A program made the translations under genes and the position numbers. Under the pieces are notes generated by a model, which was given only the letters and a program-made list of their open reading frames with translations, ran no database searches and had not been told where the DNA came from. A stretch of DNA of 56,978 nt from Zeimonas sp039807785 (lineage in GTDB: Bacteria > Pseudomonadota > Gammaproteobacteria > Burkholderiales > Burkholderiaceae_E): contig JBDHRX010000004.1 in assembly GCA_039807785.1 (NCBI GenBank), positions 1 to 56,978 of the forward strand, read 5' to 3'. Each line of letters opens with the position of its first letter. Position 1 is the first letter of the stretch. Shown piece after piece: positions 1-9,088 of the stretch.

Positions 1-106
1 CCCCCCCGCCGGCCGCCGCAACCGCGACCGCGCTGGCGCCAGCGCCGGCGACCTCCCCAACCCGCCTCGGTTAGACTCTCGTCCTCATCGTTCGAGGACA
101 GCCACC

Positions 107-709
107 ATGCGTCGAATCCTCCAGGCCCTGGGCGCGATCCTTGCCGCGGCCGTGCTGTCCGGCTGCGGCTACAACCAGATCCAGTCGACCGACGAGGCCA
201 TCAAGTCGGCCTGGTCGGAAGTGGTCAACCAGTACCAGCGCCGCGCCGACCTGATCCCGAACCTGGTCAACACCGTCAAGGGTTTCGCCGACCAGGAGCG
301 CGAGGTGCTCACCGCGGTCACCGAGGCGCGCTCGCGGGTCGGGCAGGTCCAGGTCGATCCGTCGAACCCCGAGTCGCTGAAGCAGTTCGAGCAGGCGCAG
401 GCCGGCCTGGGCAGCGCGCTGTCGCGGCTGCTGGTGGTTACCGAGAACTACCCGCAGCTGAAGTCGGACGCCAACTTCCGCGACCTCCAGGCGCAGCTCG
501 AGGGCACCGAGAACCGCATCGCGGTCGCGCGCAAGCGCTACATCGATTCGGTCCAGCAGTACAACGTGCTGGTGCGGCAGTTCCCGGTCAACCTCACGGC
601 GATGATGTTCGGCTACGCCGCCAAGCCGCAGTTCACGGTGGAGAACGAAGCCGCGATCGCGCGGCCGCCGGCGGTGAACTTCGACCGGCCGGCCGGCGCG
701 ACGAAGTGA
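107..709 (+). CDS. lemA: LemA family lipoprotein
   Basis: A 200-residue LemA-family protein of nearly full family length. The N-terminus is a lipoprotein signal: a short basic start, a hydrophobic stretch and the lipobox LSGC with Cys20 as the acylation site. The mature part begins with the typical LemA core (QIQSTDEAIKSAWSEV, then RRADLIPNLVNTVKGF) and is mainly long helices. A gagga ribosome site at 94-98 lies 8 bases before the ATG. It is followed at short distance by two TPM-domain genes, a combination often seen in proteobacteria, so the three probably act together at the cell envelope. The molecular function of LemA proteins is not settled. Family membership is clear; the role is inference. 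Confidence 0.93.
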   Translation: MRRILQALGAILAAAVLSGCGYNQIQSTDEAIKSAWSEVVNQYQRRADLIPNLVNTVKGFADQEREVLTAVTEARSRVGQVQVDPSNPESLKQFEQAQAGLGSALSRLLVVTENYPQLKSDANFRDLQAQLEGTENRIAVARKRYIDSVQQYNVLVRQFPVNLTAMMFGYAAKPQFTVENEAAIARPPAVNFDRPAGATK

Positions 710-761
710 TCGCGCGGCCGGGGGCGGCGGGGCCGTCCCCGCGCGCCGCGGGCCGGAACCG

Positions 762-1670
762 ATGACCGCCGCGCTGCGCCTCGTCGCCGGGCTCCTGCTG
801 GGGCTCGGCCTGCTCGCCGCCGGGGTGGCGCAGGCGCCGCTGCCGGTCCCGCCGCTGACCGGGCGCGTGGTCGACCTCACCGGCACCCTGACCGCGGCGC
901 AGCGCCAGGCCCTCGAGGGCGAGCTCGAGGCGATCGAGCGGCGCAAGGGCGCGCAGGTCGCGGTGCTGATGGTCTCCACCACGCAGCCCGAGGCGCTCGA
1001 GCAGTTCGGCATCCGTGTCGCCGAGGCCTGGAAGCTCGGTCGCGGCGCGGTCGACGGCAAGCGCGTCGACGACGGCGTGCTGCTGCTGGTGGCCAAGGAC
1101 GATCGCAGGGTGCGCATCGAGGTCGGCTACGGGCTCGAGGGCGCGATCCCCGACGCCTATGCGCGCCGCATCATCGCCGAGGCCGTCGCGCCGCGCTTCC
1201 GCCAGGGCGACTACGCCGGCGGCCTGCAGGCCGCGGTGGCCGACATCGGGCGCCTGATCGACGGCGAGGCGCTGCCGCCGGCCTGGTCCGGCACGCAGGC
1301 GCGGCGCGACGGCGAGTCGCCCGACTGGCTCGCGATCGGGCTCGGCGTGTTCATCGCCGCCACGGTCCTGCGGCAGGTCCTCGGGCGCGTGCTCGGCTCG
1401 ACCGCCGGCGGCGCGCTGGGCGGCGCCGCCGCCTGGATGCTCGGGGCGCCGCTGGCGCTGGCCGGCCTCGGCGGGTTCCTGCTGTTCCTGCTGCTGCTCT
1501 CGATGTCCGGCGGCGGCGGGATGGGGCAGGTCGGGCGCCACACCTGGCGCACCGGCCCCGGCGGCTTCCCGGGCGGCTTCGGCGGCGGCGGCGGATTCGG
1601 CCGCGGCGGCGGCGGATTCCGCGGCGGCGGCGGCGGCTTCGGGGGCGGCGGCGCCTCGGGAGGCTGGTGA
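762..1670 (+). CDS. TPM-domain membrane protein with Gly-rich tail (YgcG family)
   Basis: A 302-residue protein. A signal peptide (residues 1 to about 25, ending near AQA) is followed by a TPM domain (about 35-165) starting with RVVDLTGTLTAAQRQALEGE. One or two hydrophobic segments lie at about 190-250. The tail from about residue 258 consists almost only of Gly with Phe and Arg, as in many YgcG-type proteins. The TPM domain should therefore sit outside the cytoplasm, anchored by the later membrane segment. TPM domains have been linked to phosphatase activity and to photosystem or respiratory-complex maintenance in other organisms; the role here is unknown. It lies 52 bases after lemA and its stop overlaps the next TPM gene (TGATG), so translation is probably coupled. 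Confidence 0.9.
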   Translation: MTAALRLVAGLLLGLGLLAAGVAQAPLPVPPLTGRVVDLTGTLTAAQRQALEGELEAIERRKGAQVAVLMVSTTQPEALEQFGIRVAEAWKLGRGAVDGKRVDDGVLLLVAKDDRRVRIEVGYGLEGAIPDAYARRIIAEAVAPRFRQGDYAGGLQAAVADIGRLIDGEALPPAWSGTQARRDGESPDWLAIGLGVFIAATVLRQVLGRVLGSTAGGALGGAAAWMLGAPLALAGLGGFLLFLLLLSMSGGGGMGQVGRHTWRTGPGGFPGGFGGGGGFGRGGGGFRGGGGGFGGGGASGGW

Positions 1671-2173
1671 TGAAGGGCCGGTTCGCGCGTACCTGGTCAC
1701 ATGCCGCCTGCGAAGGGCGCGCGCTGCGGCGCGTCTTCGACGACGCGCTGCTCGCGCGCGTCGAGGACGCGATCACGCGCGGCGAGCGCACCCACTCGGG
1801 CGAACTGCGCGTGGCCTTCGAGGCGGCGCTGCCGCTGCGCGAGGCCTGGCGCGGCCGCACGCCGCGCGAGCGCGCGCTCGAGGTCTTCGGCACGCTGGGC
1901 GTCTGGGACACCGCGGCCAACAACGGCGTCCTGCTCTACGTGCTGTGGGCCGATCACGCGGTCGAGATCGTCGCCGACCGCGCCGCCGCCGCGGCGATCG
2001 CGCCCGAGCGCTGGCACGCGGTCTGCGAGGCGCTCGCCGCCGCGTACCGCGAGGGCCGCTACGAGGCCGGCACGCTGGCCGCGGTCGAACGCATCCACGC
2101 ATTGCTCGCCGCGGCGTTCCCGCCGGTCGAAGGCGACCTGGACGAGCTGCCGAACCGGCCGGCGATGCTCTGA
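1670..2173 (+). CDS. Short TPM-domain protein
   Basis: About 167 residues, without a signal peptide or clear membrane helix. It reads as one TPM domain with the segment THSGELRVAFEAALPL near the start and WDTAANNGVLLYVLWADH in the middle, which is typical of the short cytoplasmic companion of LemA/YgcG pairs. The ATG at 1670 shares one base with the upstream TGA. A GTG at 1667 would add one residue and give a 4-base overlap. A ggagg just upstream can serve either start. It is the last gene of the lemA-TPM-TPM unit. Function is unknown. The family call is firm because of the motif and the context. Confidence 0.88.
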   Translation: MKGRFARTWSHAACEGRALRRVFDDALLARVEDAITRGERTHSGELRVAFEAALPLREAWRGRTPRERALEVFGTLGVWDTAANNGVLLYVLWADHAVEIVADRAAAAAIAPERWHAVCEALAAAYREGRYEAGTLAAVERIHALLAAAFPPVEGDLDELPNRPAML

Positions 2174-2260
2174 GGGTGGGCGAGAGCGTCTACCGGACCC
2201 CGCCCCGATCGACCCTTCGCCGCCGCAAGGGGATTTTCCGAGGTGGTATAAGACCGGGAC

Positions 2261-2659
2261 ATGAGCGACGCGCCATCGAGAAACGTGCTGGGCGGCCCGC
2301 TGCAGGCCTGCTCCTTCGATCCGCTCACCGGGTTCGAGCGCACCGGCTGCTGCGAGACCGGCCCCGACGATCCCGGGCAGCACACGGTCTGCGCGCGCGT
2401 CACCGAGGCGTTCCTCGCGTTCTCGCTGGCGCGCGGCAACGACCTCGTCACGCCGCAGCCGCAGTGGCGCTTCCCCGGCCTGAAGCCGGGCGACCGCTGG
2501 TGCCTGTGCGCGACGCGCTGGCTCGAGGCCCGGGAGGCGGGCGTCGCGCCGCCGGTGGTGCTGGAGGCCACGCACGAGGCCGCGCTGCGCGTGGTGTCGC
2601 TCGAGACGCTGCGCCGCCATGCCTGGGCCGCGCGGAACACCGGGCCGGCCGGGCGATAA
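2261..2659 (+). CDS. DUF2237 family protein
   Basis: A 132-residue protein matching the DUF2237 family throughout: LGGPLQACSFDPLTGFERTG, then CCETGPDDPGQHTVCARVT, and the conserved core GNDLVTPQPQWRFPGLKPGD RWCLCATRW. The conserved Cys residues at the start and in the core are present. Length is normal for the family. Family members are small cytosolic proteins of unknown function found across bacteria. A tataag element at 2247-2252 would place a transcription start almost on the ATG, but no good -35 is visible. The next gene starts 7 bases after the stop, so the two are probably co-transcribed. Confidence 0.88.
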   Translation: MSDAPSRNVLGGPLQACSFDPLTGFERTGCCETGPDDPGQHTVCARVTEAFLAFSLARGNDLVTPQPQWRFPGLKPGDRWCLCATRWLEAREAGVAPPVVLEATHEAALRVVSLETLRRHAWAARNTGPAGR

Positions 2660-2666
2660 TGCGCGG

Positions 2667-3314
2667 ATGAAGCTCCTGATCGTCCCCGTCACGCCGTTCA
2701 TGCAGAACTGTTCGGTGCTGGTGTGCGAGCGCACCGGCAAGGCCGTCGCGATCGATCCCGGCGGCGACCTCGACCGCGTGGATGCCGCGCTGCGCAGCGA
2801 AGGCGCCGCGCTGGAGAAGGTGTTCCTCACCCATGGCCACATCGACCACTGCGGCCAGGCGGGCGAGTTCGCGCGTCGCCACGGCGTGCCGATCGAGGGC
2901 CCGCAGCGCGAGGACCGCTTCTGGATCGAGCAGTTGCCGAACCAGGGCCGGATGTTCGGCTTTCCGAAGCTGGAGGCGTTCGAGCCCGACCGCTGGCTCG
3001 AGGACGGCGACACGGTCTCGTTCGGCGAGCAGACGCTCGAGGTGCGCCACTGCCCGGGCCACACGCCCGGGCACGTGGTGTTCTTTCACGCGCCGAGCCG
3101 GCTGGCGATCGTCGGCGACGTGCTGTTCCAGGGGTCGATCGGGCGCACCGACTTTCCGCGCGGCGACCACGCCACGCTGATCGCGTCGATCACCGGCAAG
3201 CTGTGGCCGCTGGGCGACGACGTCGCGTTCGTGCCCGGGCACGGCCCGATGTCCACCTTCGGCGACGAGCGCGCCGGCAACCCGTTCGTCGGCGACGCGG
3301 CGCTCGGGCGCTGA
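2667..3314 (+). CDS. MBL-fold metallo-hydrolase, YcbL / glyoxalase II-like
   Basis: A 215-residue single-domain metallo-beta-lactamase-fold enzyme of the YcbL type. The metal motif THGHIDHCG (HxHxDH) is complete, with later ligands in HCPGHTPGH and IVGDVLFQGSIGRTDF, and a final PGHGP. The opening MKLLIVPVTPFMQNCSVLV is typical. Family members hydrolyse thioesters such as S-lactoylglutathione or related compounds in the cytosol, though the physiological substrate of YcbL is not established. An in-frame upstream extension to 2619 exists, but the ATG at 2667 gives the family N-terminus. The gene runs head-to-tail from the DUF2237 gene and converges on glnS, with a long hairpin spanning both stop codons. 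Confidence 0.93.
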   Translation: MKLLIVPVTPFMQNCSVLVCERTGKAVAIDPGGDLDRVDAALRSEGAALEKVFLTHGHIDHCGQAGEFARRHGVPIEGPQREDRFWIEQLPNQGRMFGFPKLEAFEPDRWLEDGDTVSFGEQTLEVRHCPGHTPGHVVFFHAPSRLAIVGDVLFQGSIGRTDFPRGDHATLIASITGKLWPLGDDVAFVPGHGPMSTFGDERAGNPFVGDAALGR

Positions 3315-3360
3315 GCCCGAAGGGGCGGAGCCGCCGAGCGTTCGGCCGCCGCCCTCGGGC

Positions 3361-3364
<4 letters not shown>
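3311..3364. other. Hairpin spanning two convergent stop codons
   Basis: The 10-base arms CTGAGCCCGA (3311-3320) and TCGGGCTCAG (3355-3364) are perfect inverted repeats. The inner bases can pair further with a bulge (GGGGCGG against CCGCCGCCC). Each arm contains the stop codon of one of the two converging genes: TGA of the metallo-hydrolase and TGA of glnS. There is no T-run on either side, so it is not a standard intrinsic terminator. It may mark shared 3' ends. Confidence 0.5.
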
Positions 3365-5154
<1,790 letters not shown>

Positions 5155-5239
5155 GGGGCCGGTTCGGGGTCTCGGACCGGAGATTGTAAGGGTGGGGGAT
5201 GGGGGCTTTCGGTCGATCCCGCGGATGCGGTACGATTTC

Positions 5240-5258
5240 CTGTCGGCCCACCTGACAG
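5240..5258. promoter_or_regulatory. Possible activator-binding inverted repeat
   Basis: CTGTC (5240-5244) and GACAG (5254-5258) form a perfect 5-base inverted repeat with 9 bases between, some 40 bases upstream of the sigma-54 element. It is a candidate enhancer-binding site for a sigma-54 activator. Only one copy is visible, so the call is weak. Confidence 0.3.
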
Positions 5259-5298
5259 ATCGGCAACAGGGCAACGGTAAGTCATTGATTCATATAAC

Positions 5299-5315
5299 TG
5301 GCACGGAAACTGCTT
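5299..5315 (+). promoter_or_regulatory. Sigma-54 (-24/-12) promoter of the PEP-CTERM gene
   Basis: TGGCACG (5299-5305), then 4 bases, then CTGCTT. This matches the RpoN consensus TGGCACG-N4-TTGCW with correct GG/GC spacing and one mismatch (C for the first T of the -12 part). Transcription would begin near 5325, leaving a leader of about 55 bases before the ATG at 5382. PEP-CTERM genes have been reported to depend on RpoN and the PrsK/PrsR system in other betaproteobacteria, which fits. Confidence 0.72.
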
Positions 5316-5381
5316 AGAAACGACCGGAGCCGTATGGCGTATGCGGTTCGATTCTTCCGATAACTTTTGCGAGGTACAGGC

Positions 5382-6176
5382 ATGAGAGCGGCAACCAAGC
5401 TGATGCTGGGAGCGGGGGCAGCCCTGCTGGCCGGTGCGGCGTTTGCTACCCCGGTCGCCACGTCGGGCAGTTTCGACGGTGACGGCAAGACCCTGCAGGA
5501 CTACCTGCAGTCGTGGGCGGCGCCGGGCACGGTCATTCCCAACAATTTCGTCAACACGAACCAGTACTCGCCCGACGAGATGTGGACGATCGGCAGCACC
5601 GGCACGTCCGCGGTGACCTTCGTCTTCGAGCTGACCTCCAACAGCGGCAACAACAGCTTCGGCATCTACAACCTGGCCGACCCGACCCAGCGCCTGACGA
5701 TCTACAACGGCGCCGTGGCCTCGACCGGCCAGCGCGCGGTGCTGAGCGAGTCGTTCAGCACGCCGGGCATGTTCTCGACCTACCTGGTCGACAGCAACGG
5801 GCTGCCGGTCGGTGGCGCCACCTCGGTCACCTGGAGCTCGTCGAGCTTCGGCCTGTTCATGGAAGCCGGCGGCACCACGTACTACTCGCAGTCGGTCCTG
5901 AACGCCAACGGCGCCGATCAGCTGGTCGCCTACCAGGGCGAAGGGCAGAACATGAAGTGGCCGTTCCTCAACGGCAACTCCAAGCCCTGGCTCGCCAACG
6001 AGATCCTGCTCGCCTGGGAAGACATCAACACCTACAACGGTGGCGGCGACCGGGACTACAACGACATGGTCATCCTGATGGAATCGATCAAGTCGGTGCC
6101 GGTGCCGGCTCCGCTGGCCCTGCTGGCCGTCGGCGCCCTCGGGATCGGCCTCGCGCGTCGTCGTCGCACGGCCTGA
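5382..6176 (+). CDS. DUF4114 domain PEP-CTERM surface protein
   Basis: A 264-residue exported protein. A signal peptide covers about residues 1-22 (LMLGAGAALLAGAAFA, cut before TPVATS). The middle is rich in Ser, Thr, Asn and Gly, as in secreted beta-sheet proteins. Near residues 212-236 is the DUF4114 signature ILLAWEDINTYNGGGDRDYN, with an Asp-rich likely calcium site. The C-terminus is a sorting signal: VPVPAP, a hydrophobic segment (LALLAVGALGIGLA) and an RRRR cluster. This is the exosortase (PEP-CTERM) pattern in its VPxPA form; no exosortase gene is in the window. Such proteins are linked to exopolysaccharide and floc or biofilm formation. The ATG at 5382 follows gaggtacagg; a TTG five codons upstream is less likely. 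Confidence 0.9.
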   Translation: MRAATKLMLGAGAALLAGAAFATPVATSGSFDGDGKTLQDYLQSWAAPGTVIPNNFVNTNQYSPDEMWTIGSTGTSAVTFVFELTSNSGNNSFGIYNLADPTQRLTIYNGAVASTGQRAVLSESFSTPGMFSTYLVDSNGLPVGGATSVTWSSSSFGLFMEAGGTTYYSQSVLNANGADQLVAYQGEGQNMKWPFLNGNSKPWLANEILLAWEDINTYNGGGDRDYNDMVILMESIKSVPVPAPLALLAVGALGIGLARRRRTA

Positions 6177-6217
6177 GCCGCATCTTCGATGCCCGGTTCG
6201 CCGGGCTCGAGGAACCA

Positions 6218-6244
6218 GGGCAGCCTACCGGCTGCCCTTTTTTT
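6218..6244 (+). terminator. Intrinsic terminator of the PEP-CTERM gene
   Basis: A perfect 8-base stem (GGGCAGCC and GGCTGCCC) with a TACC loop, followed at once by seven T residues, 42 bases after the stop codon. A second hairpin without a T-run (CGCCGGT, TTT, ACCGGCG at 6250-6266) follows. The remaining stretch to 6435 contains no gene I can support. Confidence 0.93.
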
Positions 6245-6435
6245 ATCGACGCCGGTTTTACCGGCGCCGGCCGGTACCCGGCCAGGTCCACCCGGCTGTA
6301 GCCGGGGCGGGTGGAGAAAAGGGCGTCGATGGCGCCGTCGGCGCGGGCGCGCAGCGGGGATTCGGGTCGTGCATCGACGGGCTCCTTCGGTTCGCGATTC
6401 CGGGGATGGTTCGCCAAGCAACGTGGTGGGCCAGG

Positions 6436-7638
6436 TCAGCTCGCCATGGCCCAGCCTGCCGCTCCGGCCGACAGCACGACCAGCGCGGGTGGCGCCCGGC
6501 CGAAGACCAGCAGTCCGAACGCGGTGAGCGCCAGCCCGAAATCTCCCCGGCCATGGATGGCGCCGGTCCACACCGGGTCGTAGAGCGCCGACAGCAGGAT
6601 GCCGACCACGCCGGCGTTGACGCCCGCGATCGTGGTCTGGATGCCCGTGCGGTGACGCAAGCTTTCCCAGAACGGCAGTGCCGCGACGAGCACGAGGAGC
6701 GCGGGCAGGAAGATCGTGCCCAGCAGCACCAGACCGCCGGTCCAGCCACTCAGCGGCCCATCGGCGATGGCGCCGAGGTACGCCGCAAAGGTGAACAGCG
6801 GCCCCGGCACGGCCTGTGTCGCGCCGTAACCCGCGAGGAAATCGGCGTTGCTCACTACGCCGCCGGGCACGACCGTCGCCTGCAGCAGCGGCAGCACGAC
6901 ATGCCCGCCGCCGAAGACCAGCGCGCCGGAGCGGTACACGCCTTCCAGCAGGGCGGCTGCGGCCGATCCGCTGGCCGTCGCCCACCAGGGCAGCCCGACG
7001 AGCAGCGCCGCGAACAGCAGCAAGGTCACGATGCCGAGCGTGCGCGAGACGGGATAGGCGTGGGCGTTGCCGCCAGCCGGTCGCGCGATCTTCAATCCCC
7101 AGCGGCCGATCAGCCCCGCGATGGCGATGGCCGCCATCTGCCCCGCGGCCGAAGGCAGGGCCAAGGTCAGCAGTGCCGCCAGGATCGCCAAGGCGGCGCG
7201 CGGCCGGTCCGGGCACAGCGATCTGGCCATGCCCCATACGGCTTGCGCCACGATAGCCACGGCCGCGACCTCGAGGCCGTGGACCCAGCCGGAATCGGCC
7301 AGGTTCTGGTACCGGGCCATGCCGAGGGCGAACAGGATCAGCGCGATCGCCGACGGCAGGGTGAAGCCGGCCCAGGCGGCCAGCAGCGCCGGCCAGCCCG
7401 CGCGACCCAGTCCCAGCGCCATGCCGACCTGGCTGCTGGCAGGCCCCGGCAGAAACTGGCACAGGGCCACCAGATCGGAGTAGCCGCGATCGTCCAGCCA
7501 GCGACGGCGTTCGACGAACTCCGTGCGAAAGTAACCCAGGTGGGCAATCGGGCCGCCGAACGAGGTCAGACCCAGGCGCAGGAACGCGGTGAAGACCTGC
7601 CATGCGCCATCGCGCCGGCCGGCGGACGGCTCCGACAT
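6436..7638 (-). CDS. chrA: Chromate transporter ChrA (long-chain type)
   Basis: A 400-residue membrane protein made of two homologous ChrA halves. The first half has FLRLGLTSFGGPIAHLGYF and LCQFLPGPASSQVGMALG; the second repeats the pattern as YRSGALVFGGGHVVLPLL and GYGATQAVPGPLFTFAAYLG. Ten or more hydrophobic segments are visible. ChrA proteins export chromate across the inner membrane, driven by the proton gradient. The ATG at 7638 overlaps the arsC stop by one base (TGATG), so the two genes are translationally coupled in an arsC-chrA operon. Pairing with arsenate reductase suggests an oxyanion or metal-stress unit, although no arsenite pump or ArsR regulator is nearby. Confidence 0.95.
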   Translation of the reverse strand: MSEPSAGRRDGAWQVFTAFLRLGLTSFGGPIAHLGYFRTEFVERRRWLDDRGYSDLVALCQFLPGPASSQVGMALGLGRAGWPALLAAWAGFTLPSAIALILFALGMARYQNLADSGWVHGLEVAAVAIVAQAVWGMARSLCPDRPRAALAILAALLTLALPSAAGQMAAIAIAGLIGRWGLKIARPAGGNAHAYPVSRTLGIVTLLLFAALLVGLPWWATASGSAAAALLEGVYRSGALVFGGGHVVLPLLQATVVPGGVVSNADFLAGYGATQAVPGPLFTFAAYLGAIADGPLSGWTGGLVLLGTIFLPALLVLVAALPFWESLRHRTGIQTTIAGVNAGVVGILLSALYDPVWTGAIHGRGDFGLALTAFGLLVFGRAPPALVVLSAGAAGWAMAS

Positions 7639-8009
7639 CAGGCGCCCGCCCGCGGCGCCGGCAGGATGTCCAGCACGGCCTCCGGTGGCCGGCACAGGCG
7701 CGTGCCCAGCGAGGTGACGACGATCGGCCGATTGATGAGGATGGGGTGCTGGAGCATGAAGCCGATCAACTGTTCGTCGCTCCATCCCGGATCGTCGAGG
7801 CCGAGCTCGGCATAGGGCGTGCCCTTCTCGCGCAACACCGCGCGCACCGGCACGCCCATGGCGGCGATCAGCGCCTTCAGCGTCTCGCGCCCGGGCGGCG
7901 TCTTCAGGTACTCGATGACCAGGGGCTCCTCGCCGCTGTCGCGGATCAGCCCCAGCACCTTGCGCGACGTGCCGCAGGCAGGGTTGTGATAGATGGTGAT
8001 CGAGCTCAT
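7638..8009 (-). CDS. arsC: Arsenate reductase, glutaredoxin-dependent ArsC family
   Basis: A 123-residue thioredoxin-fold protein. The catalytic Cys12 lies in HNPACGTSRKVL, the classical motif of the R773-type ArsC. The substrate arginines are visible in VPVRAVLREKG and HPILINRPIVV. It reduces arsenate to arsenite using glutathione and glutaredoxin in the cytosol. The ATG at 8009 starts the conserved MSSITIYHNP; in-frame extension further upstream is unlike the family. It is the first clear gene of the arsC-chrA pair. The related YffB and Spx-like proteins share the fold, but the CGTSR and LINRP motifs favour ArsC. Confidence 0.93.
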   Translation of the reverse strand: MSSITIYHNPACGTSRKVLGLIRDSGEEPLVIEYLKTPPGRETLKALIAAMGVPVRAVLREKGTPYAELGLDDPGWSDEQLIGFMLQHPILINRPIVVTSLGTRLCRPPEAVLDILPAPRAGA

Positions 8010-8073
8010 GTCATGGCTTCGCTTCAAGGGGGGGCAGGATGAGCACCGGCACTTCCACCGGCGGACCGATCGT

Positions 8074-8181
8074 TCACGGCCGGGCATCCGCCCGGGTCGC
8101 GAGGCGCTCTTGCACGCGCACCCGGCCGGGCTCGCCGCCCGGGTACAGGTGCGTGTCGTCGATCGAGAAACGCCAGAGCAT
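8074..8181 (-). CDS. Possible small protein ahead of arsC (35 aa)
   Basis: An open frame of 35 codons reading MLWRFSIDDTHLYPGGEPG followed by a basic tail. It starts at an ATG with ggaagg five bases upstream, and lies 64 bases before arsC on the same strand. A start nine codons further up (MSRIRRKAP) is also open. The composition is protein-like rather than the Ala/Arg/Pro-only pattern of shadow frames here. No family is recognised. It could be a leader peptide of the arsC-chrA operon or a chance frame. Confidence 0.35.
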   Translation of the reverse strand: MLWRFSIDDTHLYPGGEPGRVRVQERLATRADARP

Positions 8182-8250
8182 GGGAGCCTTCCGTCGTATC
8201 CGGGACATACTCGTCACCGTAGCCGATCGACGACCTGAAATGAAGCCGGC

Positions 8251-9021
8251 ATGACGCGGAACTGGTTCGAGCAGGGCGGCAGGGCCTACGCGCGCTTTCG
8301 CCCGGAGTATCCCCCCGGGCTGGCGCAGTTCCTGGCCTCCGTGTCCTCCGACACCGCGCTGGCGGTCGATGTCGGTTGCGGCAGCGGCCAGCTGACCTGC
8401 CAGTTGGCCCGGCACTTCGACCGGGTGCTGGGCGTCGACCCGAGCGCCGACCAGATCGCCAATGCCGCGGCGCATCCGCGCGTGGCATACGTCTGCGCAG
8501 CGGCGGAAGGACTGCCGGTCGCCGACCGCAGCGCCGGGCTCGTCACGGCCGCGCAGGCCGCGCACTGGTTCGACCTGCCGCGCTTCTACGAGGAGGTGCG
8601 GCGCATCGGCGTCCGGCATGCGGTCCTGGCCCTGGTCAGCTACGGGATGCTCCGGCTGGATGCGGAACCGGGTTCGCGCTTCGAGCGCTTCTACCGGGAG
8701 GAGATCGGCCCGTACTGGCCTGCGGAGCGCCGGCTCGTCGATCGCGGCTATGCGGACCTGCCGTTTCCTTTCGCCGAGCGGCGCGCGCCGCCGCTGGAGA
8801 TCCGCAAGGCGTGGAACCTGGAGGAGCTGCTGGGCTACGTATCGACCTGGTCCGCGGTCCGTCGCGTGCGTGAAGCAGGGCGCGAGGACATCCTGCAACG
8901 CTTCGCCTCGGACCTGTCGGCTCGATGGGGCGACCCGGCGCGCCGCCGGGAGCTGCGCTGGCCCGTGAACCTGCGCTGGGGGACGATCGGGAGGTCGGCC
9001 GGCGCGCCGCGGGCACCCTGA
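8251..9021 (+). CDS. Class I SAM-dependent methyltransferase
   Basis: A 256-residue methyltransferase of the UbiE/type-11 group. The N-terminal YARFRPEYPPGLAQFL is typical of this subfamily. SAM-binding motif I is AVDVGCGSGQLT (near residues 38-49), followed by the acidic VLGVDPSADQI and the post-motif AAEGLPVADRSAGLVTAAQA with HWFD. Substrate is unknown; these proteins act on many small molecules in the cytosol. The gene stands alone on its strand, divergent from the arsC side and convergent with the FKBP gene. Length is normal. Confidence 0.9.
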   Translation: MTRNWFEQGGRAYARFRPEYPPGLAQFLASVSSDTALAVDVGCGSGQLTCQLARHFDRVLGVDPSADQIANAAAHPRVAYVCAAAEGLPVADRSAGLVTAAQAAHWFDLPRFYEEVRRIGVRHAVLALVSYGMLRLDAEPGSRFERFYREEIGPYWPAERRLVDRGYADLPFPFAERRAPPLEIRKAWNLEELLGYVSTWSAVRRVREAGREDILQRFASDLSARWGDPARRRELRWPVNLRWGTIGRSAGAPRAP

Positions 9022-9064
9022 GCCAGGGCGCGCCCGCGGGCAGGAGGCCTCCCCCTCGCCCCGA

Positions 9065-9085
9065 GGCCGCCGCGGGGCGGCGGCC
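9065..9085. other. GC hairpin between convergent genes
   Basis: GGCCGCCGC (9065-9073) and GCGGCGGCC (9077-9085) form a perfect 9-base stem with a 3-base loop, just beyond the 3' end of the FKBP gene and 43 bases after the methyltransferase stop. It has no T-run, so it may be a 3'-end structure rather than a standard terminator. Confidence 0.45.
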
Positions 9086-9088
9086 GTC

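Noticed and set aside
31..44. 14-base palindrome CGCTGGCGCCAGCG upstream of lemA
   Set aside because: Pure GC palindromes of this length are common in such DNA and nothing links it to lemA expression.
2247..2260. TATAAG box just before the DUF2237 gene as a leaderless promoter
   Set aside because: No -35 element at proper spacing and the upstream gene is only 87 bases away; not strong enough for a separate feature.
6088..6417. Minus-strand frame of 109 codons after chrA, with a TTG start
   Set aside because: No ribosome site, it overlaps the PEP-CTERM gene and its terminator, and it has no recognisable family. The part at 6250-6400 looks weakly protein-like but not enough to call.
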